Positions 1 through 11,428 are shown, counted from the stretch's first letter. The stretch is 64,000 nucleotides of DNA from Winslowiella toletana (GCF_017875465.1 NZ_JAGGMQ010000001.1:3906001-3970000); one strand, 5' to 3'. A program made the numbers and translations. Notes: generated by a model from the letters alone, not told the origin.

Positions 1-873
1 GAATCCGCGACCGATATTGATCAGGAACTGTATCTCGGCGCAGTAGTGGACCGTGGCACCCGTCGCGTGGTGTTTATGGCGTCCACCGAAGGCGGCGTGG
101 AAATTGAGAAAGTGGCGGAAGAGACCCCGCACCTGATCCATAAAATGGCGCTCGATCCGTTGACTGGCCCACAGCCGTATCAGGGCCGTGAACTGGCGTT
201 TAAACTGGGGCTTACCGGTAAGCAAGTTGGTCAGTTCACCAAGATCTTTATGGGGCTGGCGACGCTGTTCCTTGAGCGCGATCTGGCGCTGGTAGAGATC
301 AACCCGCTGGTCATCACCAAACAGGGCGATCTGGTGTGCCTTGATGGCAAACTGACTGCCGATGGCAACGCGCTGTTCCGTCAGCCGGAACTGCGTGAAA
401 TGCGTGATCCAAGCCAGGAAGACTCCCGTGAAGCGCACGCAGCGCAGTGGGAACTGAACTACGTGGCGCTGGAAGGCAATATCGGCTGTATGGTCAACGG
501 CGCAGGTCTGGCAATGGGCACGATGGACATCGTCAAACTGAGCGGCGGCCAGCCAGCTAACTTCCTTGACGTTGGCGGCGGCGCGACCAAAGAACGTGTC
601 ACCGAAGCCTTTAAGATCATCCTGTCTGATGACGCGGTTAAAGCGGTATTCGTTAACATTTTCGGCGGCATCGTGCGCTGCGACCTGATTGCGGATGGCA
701 TCATCGGCGCGGTGGCGGAAGTGGGTGTCAACGTACCGGTAGTGGTACGTCTGGAAGGTAACAATGCCGAGCTGGGCGCGCAGAAACTGGCGGACAGCGG
801 TCTGAATATTATTGCAGCAACCAGCCTCAGCGACGCGGCGCAGCGCGTTGTTGCTGCAGCGGAGGGTAAATAA
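1..873 (+). CDS. sucC: Succinyl-CoA synthetase beta subunit (5'-truncated by window edge)
   Basis: The frame is open from the first base of the window, so the gene starts upstream; 290 codons plus stop are visible of about 388 in the E. coli protein. SucC forms the alpha2beta2 enzyme with SucD and makes ATP (or GTP) while converting succinyl-CoA to succinate in the TCA cycle. The visible part covers the end of the ATP-grasp domain ([13 protein letters not shown] metal-binding segment) and the whole C-terminal CoA-ligase domain, including the GGGATKERV and [10 protein letters not shown] segments. The stop TAA overlaps the sucD ATG by one base, which indicates translational coupling. Identification is very secure from near-identity to the E. 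coli protein as remembered. Confidence 0.98.
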   Translation, partial: ESATDIDQELYLGAVVDRGTRRVVFMASTEGGVEIEKVAEETPHLIHKMALDPLTGPQPYQGRELAFKLGLTGKQVGQFTKIFMGLATLFLERDLALVEINPLVITKQGDLVCLDGKLTADGNALFRQPELREMRDPSQEDSREAHAAQWELNYVALEGNIGCMVNGAGLAMGTMDIVKLSGGQPANFLDVGGGATKERVTEAFKIILSDDAVKAVFVNIFGGIVRCDLIADGIIGAVAEVGVNVPVVVRLEGNNAELGAQKLADSGLNIIAATSLSDAAQRVVAAAEGK

Positions 874-1745
874 TGTCTATTTTGATCGACAAAAACACCA
901 AAGTGATCTGCCAGGGTTTCACCGGCGGTCAGGGTACTTTCCACTCCGAGCAGGCGCTGGCGTATGGCACGCAGCTGGTTGGCGGTGTTACCCCAGGTAA
1001 AGGCGGTACTGAGCATCTGGGTCTGCCGGTCTTTAATACCGTGCGTGAAGCCGTTGAAGCCACTGGCGCAACCGCATCGGTAATCTACGTTCCGGCGCCA
1101 TTCTGCAAAGACGGTATCCTCGAAGCGATTGAAGCTGGCATCAAGCTGATTATCACCATTACCGAAGGGATTCCTACCCTCGATATGCTGACCGTCAAAG
1201 TGAAGCTGGATGAAGCCGGTGTGCGCATGATCGGGCCAAACTGCCCGGGTGTGATCACCCCTGGCGCCTGTAAGATTGGTATTATGCCAGGTCACATTCA
1301 TAAACCTGGCCGTATCGGTATCGTTTCACGTTCCGGCACCCTGACCTATGAAGCCGTTAAGCAGACCACTGATATCGGCTATGGCCAGTCAACCTGCGTC
1401 GGTATCGGCGGTGACCCAATTCCAGGCTCTAACTTTATCGATATTCTGCAGCTGTTCCAGGACGATCCACAGACTGAAGCGATCGTGATGATCGGTGAGA
1501 TCGGTGGCAGCGCGGAAGAAGAAGCGGCGGCATTTATCAAGCAACACGTGACCAAGCCGGTCGTCGGCTATATCGCTGGTGTAACCGCGCCGAAAGGTAA
1601 GCGTATGGGCCATGCCGGTGCGATTATCGCCGGTGGTAAAGGCACCGCAGACGAGAAGTTTGCTGCGCTGGAAGCGGCCGGTGTGAAAACCGTCCGCAGC
1701 CTGGCGGATATCGGTGATGCGGTAAAAGCGGTACTGCCAGCGTAA
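873..1745 (+). CDS. sucD: Succinyl-CoA synthetase alpha subunit
   Basis: A 290-residue protein, the normal length. The N-terminal part is the CoA-binding Rossmann domain ([13 protein letters not shown] near residue 16). The active-site phosphohistidine is H247 in the motif KRMGHAGAI. It pairs with SucC, whose stop codon overlaps this start codon by one base, so the two subunits are probably made in equal amounts. It is the last gene of the suc operon here and is followed directly by a strong intrinsic terminator. In E. coli K-12 the mng genes lie between sucD and cydA; they are absent here. Confidence 0.98.
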   Translation: MSILIDKNTKVICQGFTGGQGTFHSEQALAYGTQLVGGVTPGKGGTEHLGLPVFNTVREAVEATGATASVIYVPAPFCKDGILEAIEAGIKLIITITEGIPTLDMLTVKVKLDEAGVRMIGPNCPGVITPGACKIGIMPGHIHKPGRIGIVSRSGTLTYEAVKQTTDIGYGQSTCVGIGGDPIPGSNFIDILQLFQDDPQTEAIVMIGEIGGSAEEEAAAFIKQHVTKPVVGYIAGVTAPKGKRMGHAGAIIAGGKGTADEKFAALEAAGVKTVRSLADIGDAVKAVLPA

Positions 1746-1780
1746 TAATCTCGCGCGCAAACCGTTTCGTAATAATCAAG

Positions 1781-1808
1781 CCACCCATCAGATGGGTGGT
1801 TTTTTTTT
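1781..1808 (+). terminator. Intrinsic terminator of the suc operon
   Basis: Perfect 8-bp stem CCACCCAT / ATGGGTGG with a 3-base loop (CAG), followed by nine T residues. It lies 36 bp after the sucD stop and matches the classic Rho-independent layout. Confidence 0.93.
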
Positions 1809-2493
1809 GCTGCGAAAGCGGCATTTATGCCGACCACAAGCTATCCTTACTCAGTACAAGGTTAAATCAGTTCACTGTACGGGTAAAATATTTGTGAAAT
1901 AAACGAACGTTAATATCCAGAACAGAATAACAATGCCGATAACCGTTTTTAAAAGAATAAACTAATAGCGCGGAAAAACTTTTAGCGTATTGCTACGCTA
2001 AAGTTAAAAAACTGACGGCTATTTTATCTTTCCGCTGGATTTTATTACCAGCACAGCGAAATTATTTAACATCACTTTTACTTAGTGCTATTTCAGGCAA
2101 GGCGTTATTAACCTGGATCAAAAAAAGGTACGATATATCAAGCTTTAGCGCTGGATTAATTGTGGTTTTTTCTTTAAATTGCGCTACATCAATTTCGCGA
2201 GATTCATGTCTCTCAGCGAAATGCGATCTGACTACTAAAACAGGGTTCGCAACACGCTAATAACTATTTGTGGTTAGCGAGAAGCGGCGTATTATATTCC
2301 TGTCTCATTTTGTGGTTACTTTTGTTTTCATTATCAGCTGTGGCTATGCGCCGCCTGTTCCCGGCTGCGCCACACAGTATTACTGGAAGAATATCATCCG
2401 TCTGTAACGGCAATGACAATAGCCATCAGTGACTGTTACCGGTCAGTGACCACGCTGTTAGTCGGAACCATTCGCGAGGAGCAAGGGGTCAAA
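1809..2493 (+). promoter_or_regulatory. Long AT-rich leader/control region of the cyd operon
   Basis: No credible gene is seen in these 685 bases. The stretch is clearly richer in A and T than the flanking genes, as expected for the complex oxygen-controlled (ArcA/Fnr) promoter region of cydAB known in E. coli. A hairpin at 1977-2005 (arms AACTTTTAGCGTA and TACGCTAAAGTT, loop TTGC, one bulged T) is the most obvious structure. A possible -10 element (TATTATATT) lies near 2290-2298. I could not place individual Fnr or ArcA sites with confidence. An upstream ATG at 2413 is in frame with cydA but has no ribosome site and is not in the family. Confidence 0.6.
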
Positions 2494-4062
2494 ATGTTTG
2501 ATATCGTCGAACTGTCGCGTTTACAGTTTGCCCTGACTGCGATGTACCATTTTCTGTTCGTTCCGCTAACGCTGGGTATGGCGTTTTTGCTGGCGATTAT
2601 GGAAACCGTATATGTGCTGTCTGGCAAACAAATCTATAAAGATATGACCAAGTTCTGGGGCAAGTTATTCGCCATTAACTTTGCGCTGGGCGTGGCCACC
2701 GGCCTGACTATGGAGTTCCAGTTCGGGACTAACTGGTCATACTTTTCGCACTATGTCGGCGATATCTTCGGCGCGCCGCTGGCAATCGAAGGATTAATGG
2801 CATTCTTCCTCGAATCCACCTTCGTTGGCTTATTCTTCTTTGGCTGGGATCGTCTCGGCAAAGTTCAGCATATGGCCGTCACCTGGCTGGTAGCGCTGGG
2901 GTCCAACCTTTCCGCGCTGTGGATTCTGGTCGCCAATGGCTGGATGCAAAACCCTATCGCCTCCGACTTTAACTTCGAAACCATGCGTATGGAGATGGTG
3001 AGCTTCTCCGAGCTGGTGCTGAACCCGGTTGCGCAGGTGAAATTCGTGCATACCGTAGCGGCGGGCTATACCTGTGGCGCGATGTTTGTCCTCGGTATCA
3101 GCTCTTACTATCTGCTGCGCGGACGCGATGTGGCTTTCGCCAAACGTTCATTCGCGATTGCCGCCAGCTTCGGTATGGCTGCGATCCTCTCGGTTATCGT
3201 GCTGGGTGATGAATCCGGTTATGAAATGGGTGACGTGCAGAAAACCAAACTGGCGGCGATTGAAGCAGAATGGGAAACCCAACCGGCTCCGGCATCCTTT
3301 ACCCTGTTTGGTATTCCGGATCAGGAGACCCAGCAGAACAAGTATGCGATTCAGATCCCGTATCTGCTTGGCCTGATCGCCACCCGTTCGGTGGATAAGC
3401 CGGTTACCGGTCTGAAAGAACTGATGCAGCAACATGAAGTGCGTATCCGTAACGGCATGAAAGCTTATCAGCTGCTGGAAGAGTTGCGATCCGGCAATAG
3501 CGATCCCGGCGTGCGTGCTGAATTTGATCAGCATAAAAAAGATCTCGGCTACGGTATGCTGCTGAAACGCTATACGCCAAATGTCGCTGACGCCTCTGAA
3601 GCGCAGATCCAGCAGGCGACCAAAGATTCGATTCCACGCGTTGCGCCGCTCTATTTCGCCTTCCGTATTATGGTCGGTTGTGGCGTGCTGATGCTGCTGA
3701 TTATCGGCCTCAGCTTCTGGAGTGTTATCCGCAACCGCATCGGTAAAAGTCCTCTGCTGCTGAAAGTGGCGCTGTACGGCATCCCGTTGCCGTGGATTGC
3801 CATCGAGTCCGGCTGGTTTGTCGCCGAATATGGCCGTCAGCCATGGGCCATCGGTGAGGTGCTGCCGACTGCGGTCGCCAACTCGTCTCTGACTGCTGGC
3901 GATCTGCTGTTCTCCATGGGCCTGATTTGCGGTCTGTATACGCTGTTCCTGGTCGCGGAAATGTTCCTGATGTTTAAGTTTGCTCGCCTTGGCCCCAGCA
4001 GTCTGAAAACCGGGCGTTATCACTTCGAACAGTCAACGCTTTCGTCACAGCCACTGCGTTAA
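2494..4062 (+). CDS. cydA: Cytochrome bd-I ubiquinol oxidase subunit I
   Basis: A 522-residue multi-pass inner-membrane protein, same length as E. coli CydA. It oxidises ubiquinol and carries hemes b558, b595 and d of the high-affinity terminal oxidase. His19 is at the conserved heme-ligand position (TAMYH), and the [14 protein letters not shown] segment is the family signature. The start was placed at ATG 2494 ([10 protein letters not shown]), which fits the family N terminus and has AGGAG and AAGGGG upstream; the longer frame starting at 2413 adds 27 residues with no family support. It begins the cydA-cydB-cydX-ybgE operon; cydB follows after 14 bp. Confidence 0.98.
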   Translation: MFDIVELSRLQFALTAMYHFLFVPLTLGMAFLLAIMETVYVLSGKQIYKDMTKFWGKLFAINFALGVATGLTMEFQFGTNWSYFSHYVGDIFGAPLAIEGLMAFFLESTFVGLFFFGWDRLGKVQHMAVTWLVALGSNLSALWILVANGWMQNPIASDFNFETMRMEMVSFSELVLNPVAQVKFVHTVAAGYTCGAMFVLGISSYYLLRGRDVAFAKRSFAIAASFGMAAILSVIVLGDESGYEMGDVQKTKLAAIEAEWETQPAPASFTLFGIPDQETQQNKYAIQIPYLLGLIATRSVDKPVTGLKELMQQHEVRIRNGMKAYQLLEELRSGNSDPGVRAEFDQHKKDLGYGMLLKRYTPNVADASEAQIQQATKDSIPRVAPLYFAFRIMVGCGVLMLLIIGLSFWSVIRNRIGKSPLLLKVALYGIPLPWIAIESGWFVAEYGRQPWAIGEVLPTAVANSSLTAGDLLFSMGLICGLYTLFLVAEMFLMFKFARLGPSSLKTGRYHFEQSTLSSQPLR

Positions 4063-4076
4063 ACAGGAGTCGATAA

Positions 4077-5216
4077 ATGTTAGATTACGAAAGTTTGCGT
4101 TTTATCTGGTGGCTGCTGATCGGCATCTTACTGATTGGTTTTGCCGTCACCGACGGTTTCGATATGGGCGTAGGGATGCTGTCGCGCATCCTTGGCCGTA
4201 CCGACACTGAACGCCGTATTATGATTAACGCCATTGCTCCGCACTGGGACGGTAACCAGGTATGGCTGATCACCGCCGGTGGCGCGCTGTTTGCCGCCTG
4301 GCCGATGGTTTACGCCGCTGCCTTTTCCGGCTTCTATGTGGCGATGATTCTGGTGCTGGCCTCACTGTTCTTCCGTCCGGTTGGCTTTGACTACCGCTCG
4401 AAGATTGAAGATATGCGCTGGCGCGGCATGTGGGACTGGGGCATTTTTATCGGCAGCTTTGTGCCGCCGCTGGTGATTGGTGTGGCGTTCGGTAACCTGT
4501 TGCAGGGCGTGCCTTTCCATGCCGATGAGTATCTGCGCCTGTTCTATACCGGTAACTTCTTCCAGCTGTTGAATCCGTTTGGTCTGCTGGCGGGGGTTGT
4601 CAGCCTGACGATGATTCTGACGCAGGGCGCCACCTATCTGCAGATGCGTACGGCCGGTGAAATTCACCTGCGTGCACGCCTGACCGCTCAGATCTCCGCG
4701 CTGGTGATGATGATCACCTTTGCGCTGGCGGGTGTCTGGGTGATGTATGGCATCGATGGTTATGTCGTCACTTCGGTGCTGGATCATGCGGCAGCCTCCA
4801 ATCCACTGACCAAAGAGGTGGCGCGTGAAGCGGGCGCCTGGATGATCAACTTCAATAAAGCCCCGATCCTGTGGCTGATCCCGGCGCTGGGCGTGGCGTT
4901 GCCACTGCTGACGATCCTCTGTTCGCGTCTGGAGAAGGGCGCCTGGGCGTTTATCTTCTCCTCGCTGACGCTGGCCTGTGTGATCCTCACTGCCGGTGTG
5001 GCGATGTTCCCGTTCATTATGCCATCCAGCACCGTGCCGAACGTCAGTCTGACTATGTGGGACGCCACTTCCAGCCTGCTGACGCTAAAACTGATGACCT
5101 TTGTAGCGATGGTGTTTGTACCGATTATCCTGCTGTACACCAGCTGGTGTTATTACAAGATGTTCGGCCGCATCACCAAAGAGCATATTGAAGACAACAA
5201 CCATTCTCTTTATTAA
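4077..5216 (+). CDS. cydB: Cytochrome bd-I ubiquinol oxidase subunit II
   Basis: A 379-residue membrane protein, exactly the E. coli length, with repeated hydrophobic helices. CydB is the second core subunit of cytochrome bd and is structurally related to CydA but binds no heme d itself. The N terminus (MLDYESLRFIWWLLIG) and the segment AVTDGFDMGVGML are typical of the family. An AGGAG ribosome site at 4065-4069 precedes the ATG. The gene is flanked by cydA and cydX with short gaps, so all are likely one transcript. Confidence 0.98.
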   Translation: MLDYESLRFIWWLLIGILLIGFAVTDGFDMGVGMLSRILGRTDTERRIMINAIAPHWDGNQVWLITAGGALFAAWPMVYAAAFSGFYVAMILVLASLFFRPVGFDYRSKIEDMRWRGMWDWGIFIGSFVPPLVIGVAFGNLLQGVPFHADEYLRLFYTGNFFQLLNPFGLLAGVVSLTMILTQGATYLQMRTAGEIHLRARLTAQISALVMMITFALAGVWVMYGIDGYVVTSVLDHAAASNPLTKEVAREAGAWMINFNKAPILWLIPALGVALPLLTILCSRLEKGAWAFIFSSLTLACVILTAGVAMFPFIMPSSTVPNVSLTMWDATSSLLTLKLMTFVAMVFVPIILLYTSWCYYKMFGRITKEHIEDNNHSLY

Positions 5217-5231
5217 TCAAGGAGCAGAACA

Positions 5232-5342
5232 ATGTGGTATTTTGCCTGGATTCTCGGCACCTTGCTGGCCTGCTCATTAGGTATCATGACGGCGCTGGCG
5301 CTTGAGCACGTGGAAGAAAACGCGTCCAAAGAGCAGAAGTAA
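5232..5342 (+). CDS. cydX: Cytochrome bd-I oxidase small subunit CydX
   Basis: A 36-codon gene with a strong AAGGAG ribosome site at 5219-5224, 7 bases before the ATG. The protein begins MWYFAWILGTLLACS and has one transmembrane helix followed by ALALEHVE and a charged tail, which matches E. coli CydX (37 residues) almost residue for residue through the helix. CydX stabilises the heme-containing core of cytochrome bd. The stop codon TAA overlaps the ybgE ATG by one base. Confidence 0.96.
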   Translation: MWYFAWILGTLLACSLGIMTALALEHVEENASKEQK

Positions 5343-5635
5343 TGGCCGCACTGATTAGCCGATTGTATGGCGTAATGGATAAGCGCCCGTTGAGGGCGCT
5401 TTCTCTGCTGCTGGCGTTGCTGCTGGCGGGGTGCATCTTCTGGGAACCGTCACGTTTCGCGGCGAAAACCGGACCGCTCAGCATCTGGCAGGGATTTGTG
5501 ATGATGTGGGCGGTCTGCAGCGGGGTGATACACGGTGTCGGTTTTCGCCCACGTCGGCTACGCTGGCGCGCGTTTTTCTCACCGCTTCCGGCGCAGATTA
5601 TTCTGTTAGCTGGCCTCGGCTTCTTCTTCCTTTGA
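5342..5635 (+). CDS. ybgE: Cyd operon membrane protein YbgE
   Basis: A 97-residue protein with three predicted hydrophobic segments (around residues 18-35, 47-65 and 82-97). Its place directly after cydX, with start and stop codons overlapping by one base, is the standard position of ybgE. The biochemical role is not known; it is usually annotated as a cyd-operon protein. The hydrophobic residue pattern and the operon context together support the call. Confidence 0.9.
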   Translation: MAALISRLYGVMDKRPLRALSLLLALLLAGCIFWEPSRFAAKTGPLSIWQGFVMMWAVCSGVIHGVGFRPRRLRWRAFFSPLPAQIILLAGLGFFFL

Positions 5636-5646
5636 GCGTACCAATC

Positions 5647-5674
5647 ACGGCCGGGCAATTGACGGCCGTTTGTT
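5647..5674 (+). terminator. Probable terminator of the cyd operon
   Basis: Stem ACGGCC (5647-5652) / GGCCGT (5664-5669) with an 11-base loop, followed by TTGTT. It lies 12 bp after the ybgE stop. The stem is short, so the call is moderate. Confidence 0.45.
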
Positions 5675-5780
5675 AAGTAGATTTATCTCTGTTTGTGTGA
5701 GGATTTGTCTAAGATTTGTCCCGAAAATCTAATCAATTGTTTCCTCCGGATAATTATTTTCGTTCCCCTCTGGCAACCCA

Positions 5781-5809
5781 TTCCCAAGGCCATTTCTTCT
5801 GCGTATAGT
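5781..5809 (+). promoter_or_regulatory. Candidate promoter of the ybgC-tol-pal operon
   Basis: TTCCCA (5781-5786) and TATAGT (5804-5809) are separated by 17 bases and lie 31 bp before the ybgC start. This is a reasonable sigma-70 layout in the 205-bp gap between ybgE and ybgC; only the -10 is a good match. Confidence 0.35.
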
Positions 5810-5840
5810 AGCAACGTTTAAAGCATTACCGGGATGTAGA

Positions 5841-6928
<1,088 letters not shown>

Positions 6929-6941
6929 TCGGAGGTTACGC

Positions 6942-7373
6942 ATGGCCAGAACGCGTGGTCGTCGCGCTCGTCGCGACGTAAAATCTGAGATCAACATTGT
7001 CCCGCTGCTGGACGTCTTGCTGGTGCTGCTGCTGATTTTTATGGCGACAGCACCGATCATTACGCAGAGCGTGGAAGTTGATCTGCCGGATGCGACAGAT
7101 TCAAAAACAGTTTCCAGCGATGATAATCCACCGGTAATTGTAGAAGTATCAGGTGTCGGACAGTACAGCCTGGTAGTCGATCATGATCGTATGGAGCAGC
7201 TGCCGTCAGAACAGGTCGTCGCCGAAGCGCAGCGCCGTATTGAAGCGAACCCGAAAACGGTGTTCCTGATTGGCGGCGCGAAAGACGTGCCCTATGACGA
7301 GATTATCAAAGCGCTGAATTTGCTACACCAGGCGGGCGTGAAGTCCGTTGGTCTGATGACGCAGCCGATCTAA
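6942..7373 (+). CDS. tolR: Tol-Pal system protein TolR
   Basis: A 143-residue ExbD/TolR-family protein: a short cytoplasmic N terminus, one transmembrane helix (residues about 18-40, NIVPLLDVLLVLLLIFM) with the proton-carrying Asp in PLLDVLL, then a periplasmic domain. It works with TolQ as stator of the Tol motor. A GGAGG ribosome site at 6931-6935 lies six bases before the ATG. The length agrees with E. coli (142). Confidence 0.98.
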   Translation: MARTRGRRARRDVKSEINIVPLLDVLLVLLLIFMATAPIITQSVEVDLPDATDSKTVSSDDNPPVIVEVSGVGQYSLVVDHDRMEQLPSEQVVAEAQRRIEANPKTVFLIGGAKDVPYDEIIKALNLLHQAGVKSVGLMTQPI

Positions 7374-7403
7374 TTAATTCGAACCGTTTTTTGGGAACCG
7401 AGA

Positions 7404-8642
7404 GTGTCGAAGGCAACCGAGCAGAACGATAAGTTAAAACGCGCGATTATCATCTCGGTGATACTGCATATCTTTTTGATTGCAGCGCTGATTTGGAGCT
7501 CGTTTAACGAAAATATCGACGCCAGCGCTGGCGGCGGCGGTGGCGATATCAATGCTGTCATGGTCGATCCTGGTGCGGTAGTGGAACAGTACAATCGTCA
7601 GCAGAATCAACAGAGCGACAGCAAACGCGCTGAACAGCAGCGTAAAAAACAGGCTGAGCAGCAGGCTGAAGAGCTGCAGCAAAAGCAGGCCGCCGAACAG
7701 CAGCGTCTGAAAGAGCTGGAGAAAGAGCGTCTGCAGTCGCAGGAAGAGGCGAAAGAGCAGGCTAAGGCGCAGGCTGAGCAGCAGAAACAGGCGCAGGAAG
7801 CGGCAAAGCAGGCGCAGGAGCAGCAGAAACAGGCGGAAGCCGCTGCGGCGAAGGCGAAAGCCGATGCCAAAGCTGAAGCAGATGCACAGGCGAAAGCCGC
7901 CGCGGATGCGAAGAAAAAAGCGGACGAAGAGGTGAAAAAAGCCGCTGCGGACGCGAAGAAAAAAGCGGAAGAGCAGGCGAAAGAGGCTGCAGCTAAAGAG
8001 GCTGCCGCGGCGGCTGAAGCGGCGAAAGTAAAAGCCGCTGCTGACGCCAAAGCGAAAGCCACCGCCGATGCGAAAGCCAAAGCGGCGGAAGAAGCCAGAC
8101 AGGCGCAGGCCGAAGCCGCGCAGGCAGCGAAGGAAAAGGCTGCTGAAGAGGCGAAAGCCAAAGCGGCCACTGCGGCGAAGGCGAAAGCCGATGCGGCGGC
8201 CAAAGCCAAAGCGGCTGCGGATGCGAAGAAAAAAGCTGCTGCCGAAGCGGCTAAAGAATCCAGTGATGTGGACGATTTACTCGGTGGCCTCTCTTCTGGT
8301 AAAAATTCGCCAAAAGAGGGTAAATCTGGCGGTGCTGCTGCAGGGCAGGGCAATCAGAAAAAAGCCGGTGCTTCTGGCGCGGCGATCGACAGCTATCTTG
8401 GTCAGGTTAAAGGCGCAATTGAAAGTAAGTTTTATGATTCTGACCTGTATAAGGGTAAAACCTGTGACCTGGCGATTAAACTGGCGCCTGATGGCCTGTT
8501 GATCTCAGTACAGCCAAAAGGTGGCGACCCGGCGTTATGCCAGGCAGCGGTTGCGGCAGCCAGACAGGCGCGGTTACCTAAGCCACCAACGCAGGACGTG
8601 TATGAAGCTGTGAAGAATGCGACATTAGGCTTTAAACCTTAA
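7404..8642 (+). CDS. tolA: Cell-envelope integrity protein TolA
   Basis: A 412-residue protein starting at GTG 7404 (MSKATEQNDKLKR, as in E. coli). Domain I is one transmembrane helix (about residues 14-34), followed by a glycine run. Domain II (about 60-290) is a long helix rich in Ala, Lys, Glu and Gln built from short repeats such as AADAKKKAEE. Domain III (about 310-412) is the globular TolB/Pal- and colicin-binding end with two cysteines (GKTCDLAIKLAP and DPALCQAA). It spans the periplasm and links TolQR to Pal. The Ala/Lys repeats differ in number from E. coli (421 residues). Confidence 0.98.
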   Translation: MSKATEQNDKLKRAIIISVILHIFLIAALIWSSFNENIDASAGGGGGDINAVMVDPGAVVEQYNRQQNQQSDSKRAEQQRKKQAEQQAEELQQKQAAEQQRLKELEKERLQSQEEAKEQAKAQAEQQKQAQEAAKQAQEQQKQAEAAAAKAKADAKAEADAQAKAAADAKKKADEEVKKAAADAKKKAEEQAKEAAAKEAAAAAEAAKVKAAADAKAKATADAKAKAAEEARQAQAEAAQAAKEKAAEEAKAKAATAAKAKADAAAKAKAAADAKKKAAAEAAKESSDVDDLLGGLSSGKNSPKEGKSGGAAAGQGNQKKAGASGAAIDSYLGQVKGAIESKFYDSDLYKGKTCDLAIKLAPDGLLISVQPKGGDPALCQAAVAAARQARLPKPPTQDVYEAVKNATLGFKP

Positions 8643-8767
8643 GAATTGCGTACCCGGCGGCATGTTGAACTATGTTCTGTATGTCGTACTCTAAATGGCT
8701 TTGCATTATTGGTTCGTTGTAACACTGCTAATTATCGTGGACTTAGGGTTCAGATAAGGGAGAAAAG

Positions 8768-10060
8768 ATGAAGCAGGCACTGCGTGTAGCGTTAAGTTTT
8801 TTATTTCTGTGGGCAGCCGTGCTGCATGCGGAAGTTCGCATTGAGATTACCCAGGGGGTAAACACCGCACGCCCAATCGGCGTGGTGCCGTTCAAATGGG
8901 ACGGCCCGGGTGCAGCTCCGGAAGACGTTGGCGGGATTGTTGCCGCTGACTTACGTAACAGTGGTAAATTTAACCCACTGGATCGCGCACGTCTGCCACA
9001 GCAGCCGACTTCTGCTGCTGAGGTTCAGCCTGCGGCGTGGAGCGCGCTGGGTATTGATGCGGTGGTGGTGGGTCAGGTGCAACCTGGCGCCGATGGCAGC
9101 TACACTGTCTCTTACCAGTTAGTCGATACTGCCGGTTCACCAGGTACCGTTCTGGCGCAGAACTCGTTTAAAGTGACTAAGCAGTGGCTGCGTTATGCGG
9201 CGCATACTGCCAGTGACGAAGCGTTTGAAAAACTGAGTGGTATTAAAGGTGCGTTCCGTACTCGTATCGCTTATGTGGTGACGACCAACGGCGGTCAGTA
9301 TCCGTATGAGTTGCGCGTCTCTGATTACGATGGTTACAATCAGTTTGTGGTGCATCGTTCACCGCAACCGCTGATGTCGCCAGCCTGGTCGCCAGACGGC
9401 AGCAAAGTGGCGTATGTGACCTTTGAAAGCGGACGTTCCGCGCTGGTTATCCAGACGCTGGCTAATGGTGCGATTAAACAGGTGGCGTCATTCCCACGCC
9501 ATAACGGCGCACCATCCTTCTCTCCTGATGGCAGCAAACTGGCGTTTGCCCTGTCGAAAACCGGTAGCCTGAATATTTATGTGATGGATATCGGCTCTGG
9601 CCAGATTCGTCAGGTGACCGATGGTCGCAGCAACAACACTGAGCCGACCTGGTTCCCGGATAGCCAGACTATCGCCTACACCTCGGATCAGGCTGGTCGT
9701 CCACAGATTTATAAAATGAATATCAACGGTGGCGCGCCACAACGTCTGACCTGGGAAGGCTCCCAGAATCAGAACTCTGATGTGAGCGCCGACGGTAAAT
9801 CTTTGGTGATGGTTAGCACCAATGGCGGTGCGCAACATATCGCCAGACAAGATCTGGAAACGGGAGCCGTTCAACAATTAACGGACACGTTCCTGGATGA
9901 GACGCCAAGTCTCGCACCTAACGGCACAATGGTAATCTACAGCTCTACTCAGGGTATGGGTTCCGTGTTGCAGTTGGTTTCGACAGATGGGCGTTTCAAA
10001 GCGCGTCTTCCGGCAACTGATGGACAGGTAAAATCACCTGCCTGGTCGCCGTATCTGTGA
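8768..10060 (+). CDS. tolB: Tol-Pal system beta-propeller protein TolB
   Basis: A 430-residue periplasmic protein, identical in length to E. coli TolB. A signal peptide ([21 protein letters not shown]) is followed by mature EVRIEI. The N-terminal alpha/beta domain is followed by a six-bladed propeller with repeated SPDG/SADG-type blades ([25 protein letters not shown]). TolB cycles between Pal and TolA. The 125-bp gap after tolA is longer than other gaps in the operon and may hold a second promoter, as in E. coli. Confidence 0.98.
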   Translation: MKQALRVALSFLFLWAAVLHAEVRIEITQGVNTARPIGVVPFKWDGPGAAPEDVGGIVAADLRNSGKFNPLDRARLPQQPTSAAEVQPAAWSALGIDAVVVGQVQPGADGSYTVSYQLVDTAGSPGTVLAQNSFKVTKQWLRYAAHTASDEAFEKLSGIKGAFRTRIAYVVTTNGGQYPYELRVSDYDGYNQFVVHRSPQPLMSPAWSPDGSKVAYVTFESGRSALVIQTLANGAIKQVASFPRHNGAPSFSPDGSKLAFALSKTGSLNIYVMDIGSGQIRQVTDGRSNNTEPTWFPDSQTIAYTSDQAGRPQIYKMNINGGAPQRLTWEGSQNQNSDVSADGKSLVMVSTNGGAQHIARQDLETGAVQQLTDTFLDETPSLAPNGTMVIYSSTQGMGSVLQLVSTDGRFKARLPATDGQVKSPAWSPYL

Positions 10061-10102
10061 TGCATGTAAAAATGTATAGCAAACTATAATAGGATTTTAG
10101 AA

Positions 10103-10615
10103 ATGCAACTGAACAAAGTGCTGAAGGGTTTACTGCTGGCACTGCCAGTGATCGCAGTGGCTGCATGTAGCTCACACAAAAACAACAACAACGACCAGAC
10201 CGGTATGGGTGCTGACGGTTCTAACAGCGGCATGAACAGCGGTAACATGTCTTCTGAAGAGCAGGCACGTCTGCAGATGCAAGAACTGCAGAAAAACAAT
10301 ATCGTTTACTTCGGTCTGGACAAGTACGATATCGCTTCTGACTTCGCTCAGATGTTGGATCAGCACGCAGCATTCCTGCGCAGCAACCCGTCTTACAAAG
10401 TCACCGTAGAAGGTCATGCGGATGAGCGTGGTACGCCTGAGTACAACATCTCTCTGGGCGAGCGTCGTGCAAGCTCCGTGAAAATGTACCTGCAGGGTAA
10501 AGGCGTTTCTGCTGATCAGATCTCTATCGTTTCTTACGGTAAAGAGAAGCCAGCTGTACTGGGTCATGACGAAGCGGCTTACGCCAAAAACCGTCGTGCC
10601 GTACTGGTATACTAA
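10103..10615 (+). CDS. pal: Peptidoglycan-associated outer-membrane lipoprotein Pal
   Basis: A 170-residue lipoprotein. The lipobox VAAC puts the lipidated Cys at residue 22. An Asn/Gly-rich linker follows, then an OmpA-like domain (about residues 60-170) with the meso-DAP-binding segment [12 protein letters not shown]. It anchors the outer membrane to peptidoglycan and binds TolB. It lies 42 bp after tolB and is followed by cpoB after 9 bp. Confidence 0.98.
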   Translation: MQLNKVLKGLLLALPVIAVAACSSHKNNNNDQTGMGADGSNSGMNSGNMSSEEQARLQMQELQKNNIVYFGLDKYDIASDFAQMLDQHAAFLRSNPSYKVTVEGHADERGTPEYNISLGERRASSVKMYLQGKGVSADQISIVSYGKEKPAVLGHDEAAYAKNRRAVLVY

Positions 10616-10624
10616 GAGAATCAC

Positions 10625-11428
10625 ATGATTAGTAGCTTCAGAACTCACCTGTTGAGTCTGTCGTTACTGATTGGCGTAGCGGCCCCCTGGGCCGCTAATG
10701 CCCAGGCAGCAATCAGTAACGTTGGCTCCGGCTCGGTCGAAGACCGTGTCACCACCCTTGAGCGTATTTCTAATGCTCAGGGACAACTCCTTCAACAACT
10801 TCAGCAGCAACTCAGCGACAGTCAGCGTGATATCGACGCCTTACGCGGACAGATTCAGGAAAATACCTACCAGTTGAATCAGGTCGTCGAGCGGCAGAAA
10901 CAGATCTATCAGCAAATCGACAGTCTCAGCAGCAATGGAGGCGCTCAGGGCGCATCAGGCGGCGACGCAGCGGCCGCAGGCGCCGGTGCAGCAGCGGCAA
11001 ACGATGCACCTGCTACAGGCGCTGACAACGCTGCTGCTGCGCCAACGCAAAGCGGTGATGCCAATACGGATTACAATGCGGCGGCGGCGCTGGTGCTGGA
11101 GAAGAAGCAGTATGATCAGGCGATCACTGCCTTTCAGGCCTTTGTGAAAAAATATCCGGATTCAACTTACCAGCCGAATGCTAATTACTGGCTCGGTCAG
11201 TTGAATTACAACAAGGGTAAGAAGGACGACGCCGCCTACTATTTTGCCACTGTAGTGAAAAATTACCCAAAATCACCAAAAAGCCCGGAAGCGCTTTATA
11301 AGGTTGGGGTGATCATGCAGGACAAAGGCGACACCGCAAAAGCCAAAGCGGTGTATCAACAAGTTGTAAAACAATACCCAAATAGCGAAGCGGCAAAGCT
11401 GGCGCAAAAACGCGCGGCGGGGCTGTAA
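10625..11428 (+). CDS. cpoB: Cell division coordinator CpoB (YbgF)
   Basis: A 267-residue periplasmic protein: signal peptide (cleavage likely after AANAQA), a trimerising coiled coil with Gln-rich heptads (about residues 35-100), an Ala/Gly-rich linker, then TPR repeats (about 145-265; YWLGQLNYNKGKKDDAAYYF). CpoB links PBP1B activity to Tol-driven outer-membrane constriction. It is the last gene of the tol-pal operon. A hairpin at 11433-11474 follows the stop but has no T run. Confidence 0.96.
   Translation: MISSFRTHLLSLSLLIGVAAPWAANAQAAISNVGSGSVEDRVTTLERISNAQGQLLQQLQQQLSDSQRDIDALRGQIQENTYQLNQVVERQKQIYQQIDSLSSNGGAQGASGGDAAAAGAGAAAANDAPATGADNAAAAPTQSGDANTDYNAAAALVLEKKQYDQAITAFQAFVKKYPDSTYQPNANYWLGQLNYNKGKKDDAAYYFATVVKNYPKSPKSPEALYKVGVIMQDKGDTAKAKAVYQQVVKQYPNSEAAKLAQKRAAGL

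Noticed and set aside
459..1301. 280-codon antisense frame across sucC and sucD
   Set aside because: Antisense to two highly conserved genes; composition follows their codon pattern.
7607..8353. 248-codon open frame on the minus strand inside tolA
   Set aside because: It is rich in Ala, Ser, Phe and Cys because it is the complement of the Ala/Lys/Glu repeats of TolA; no ribosome site or family resemblance.
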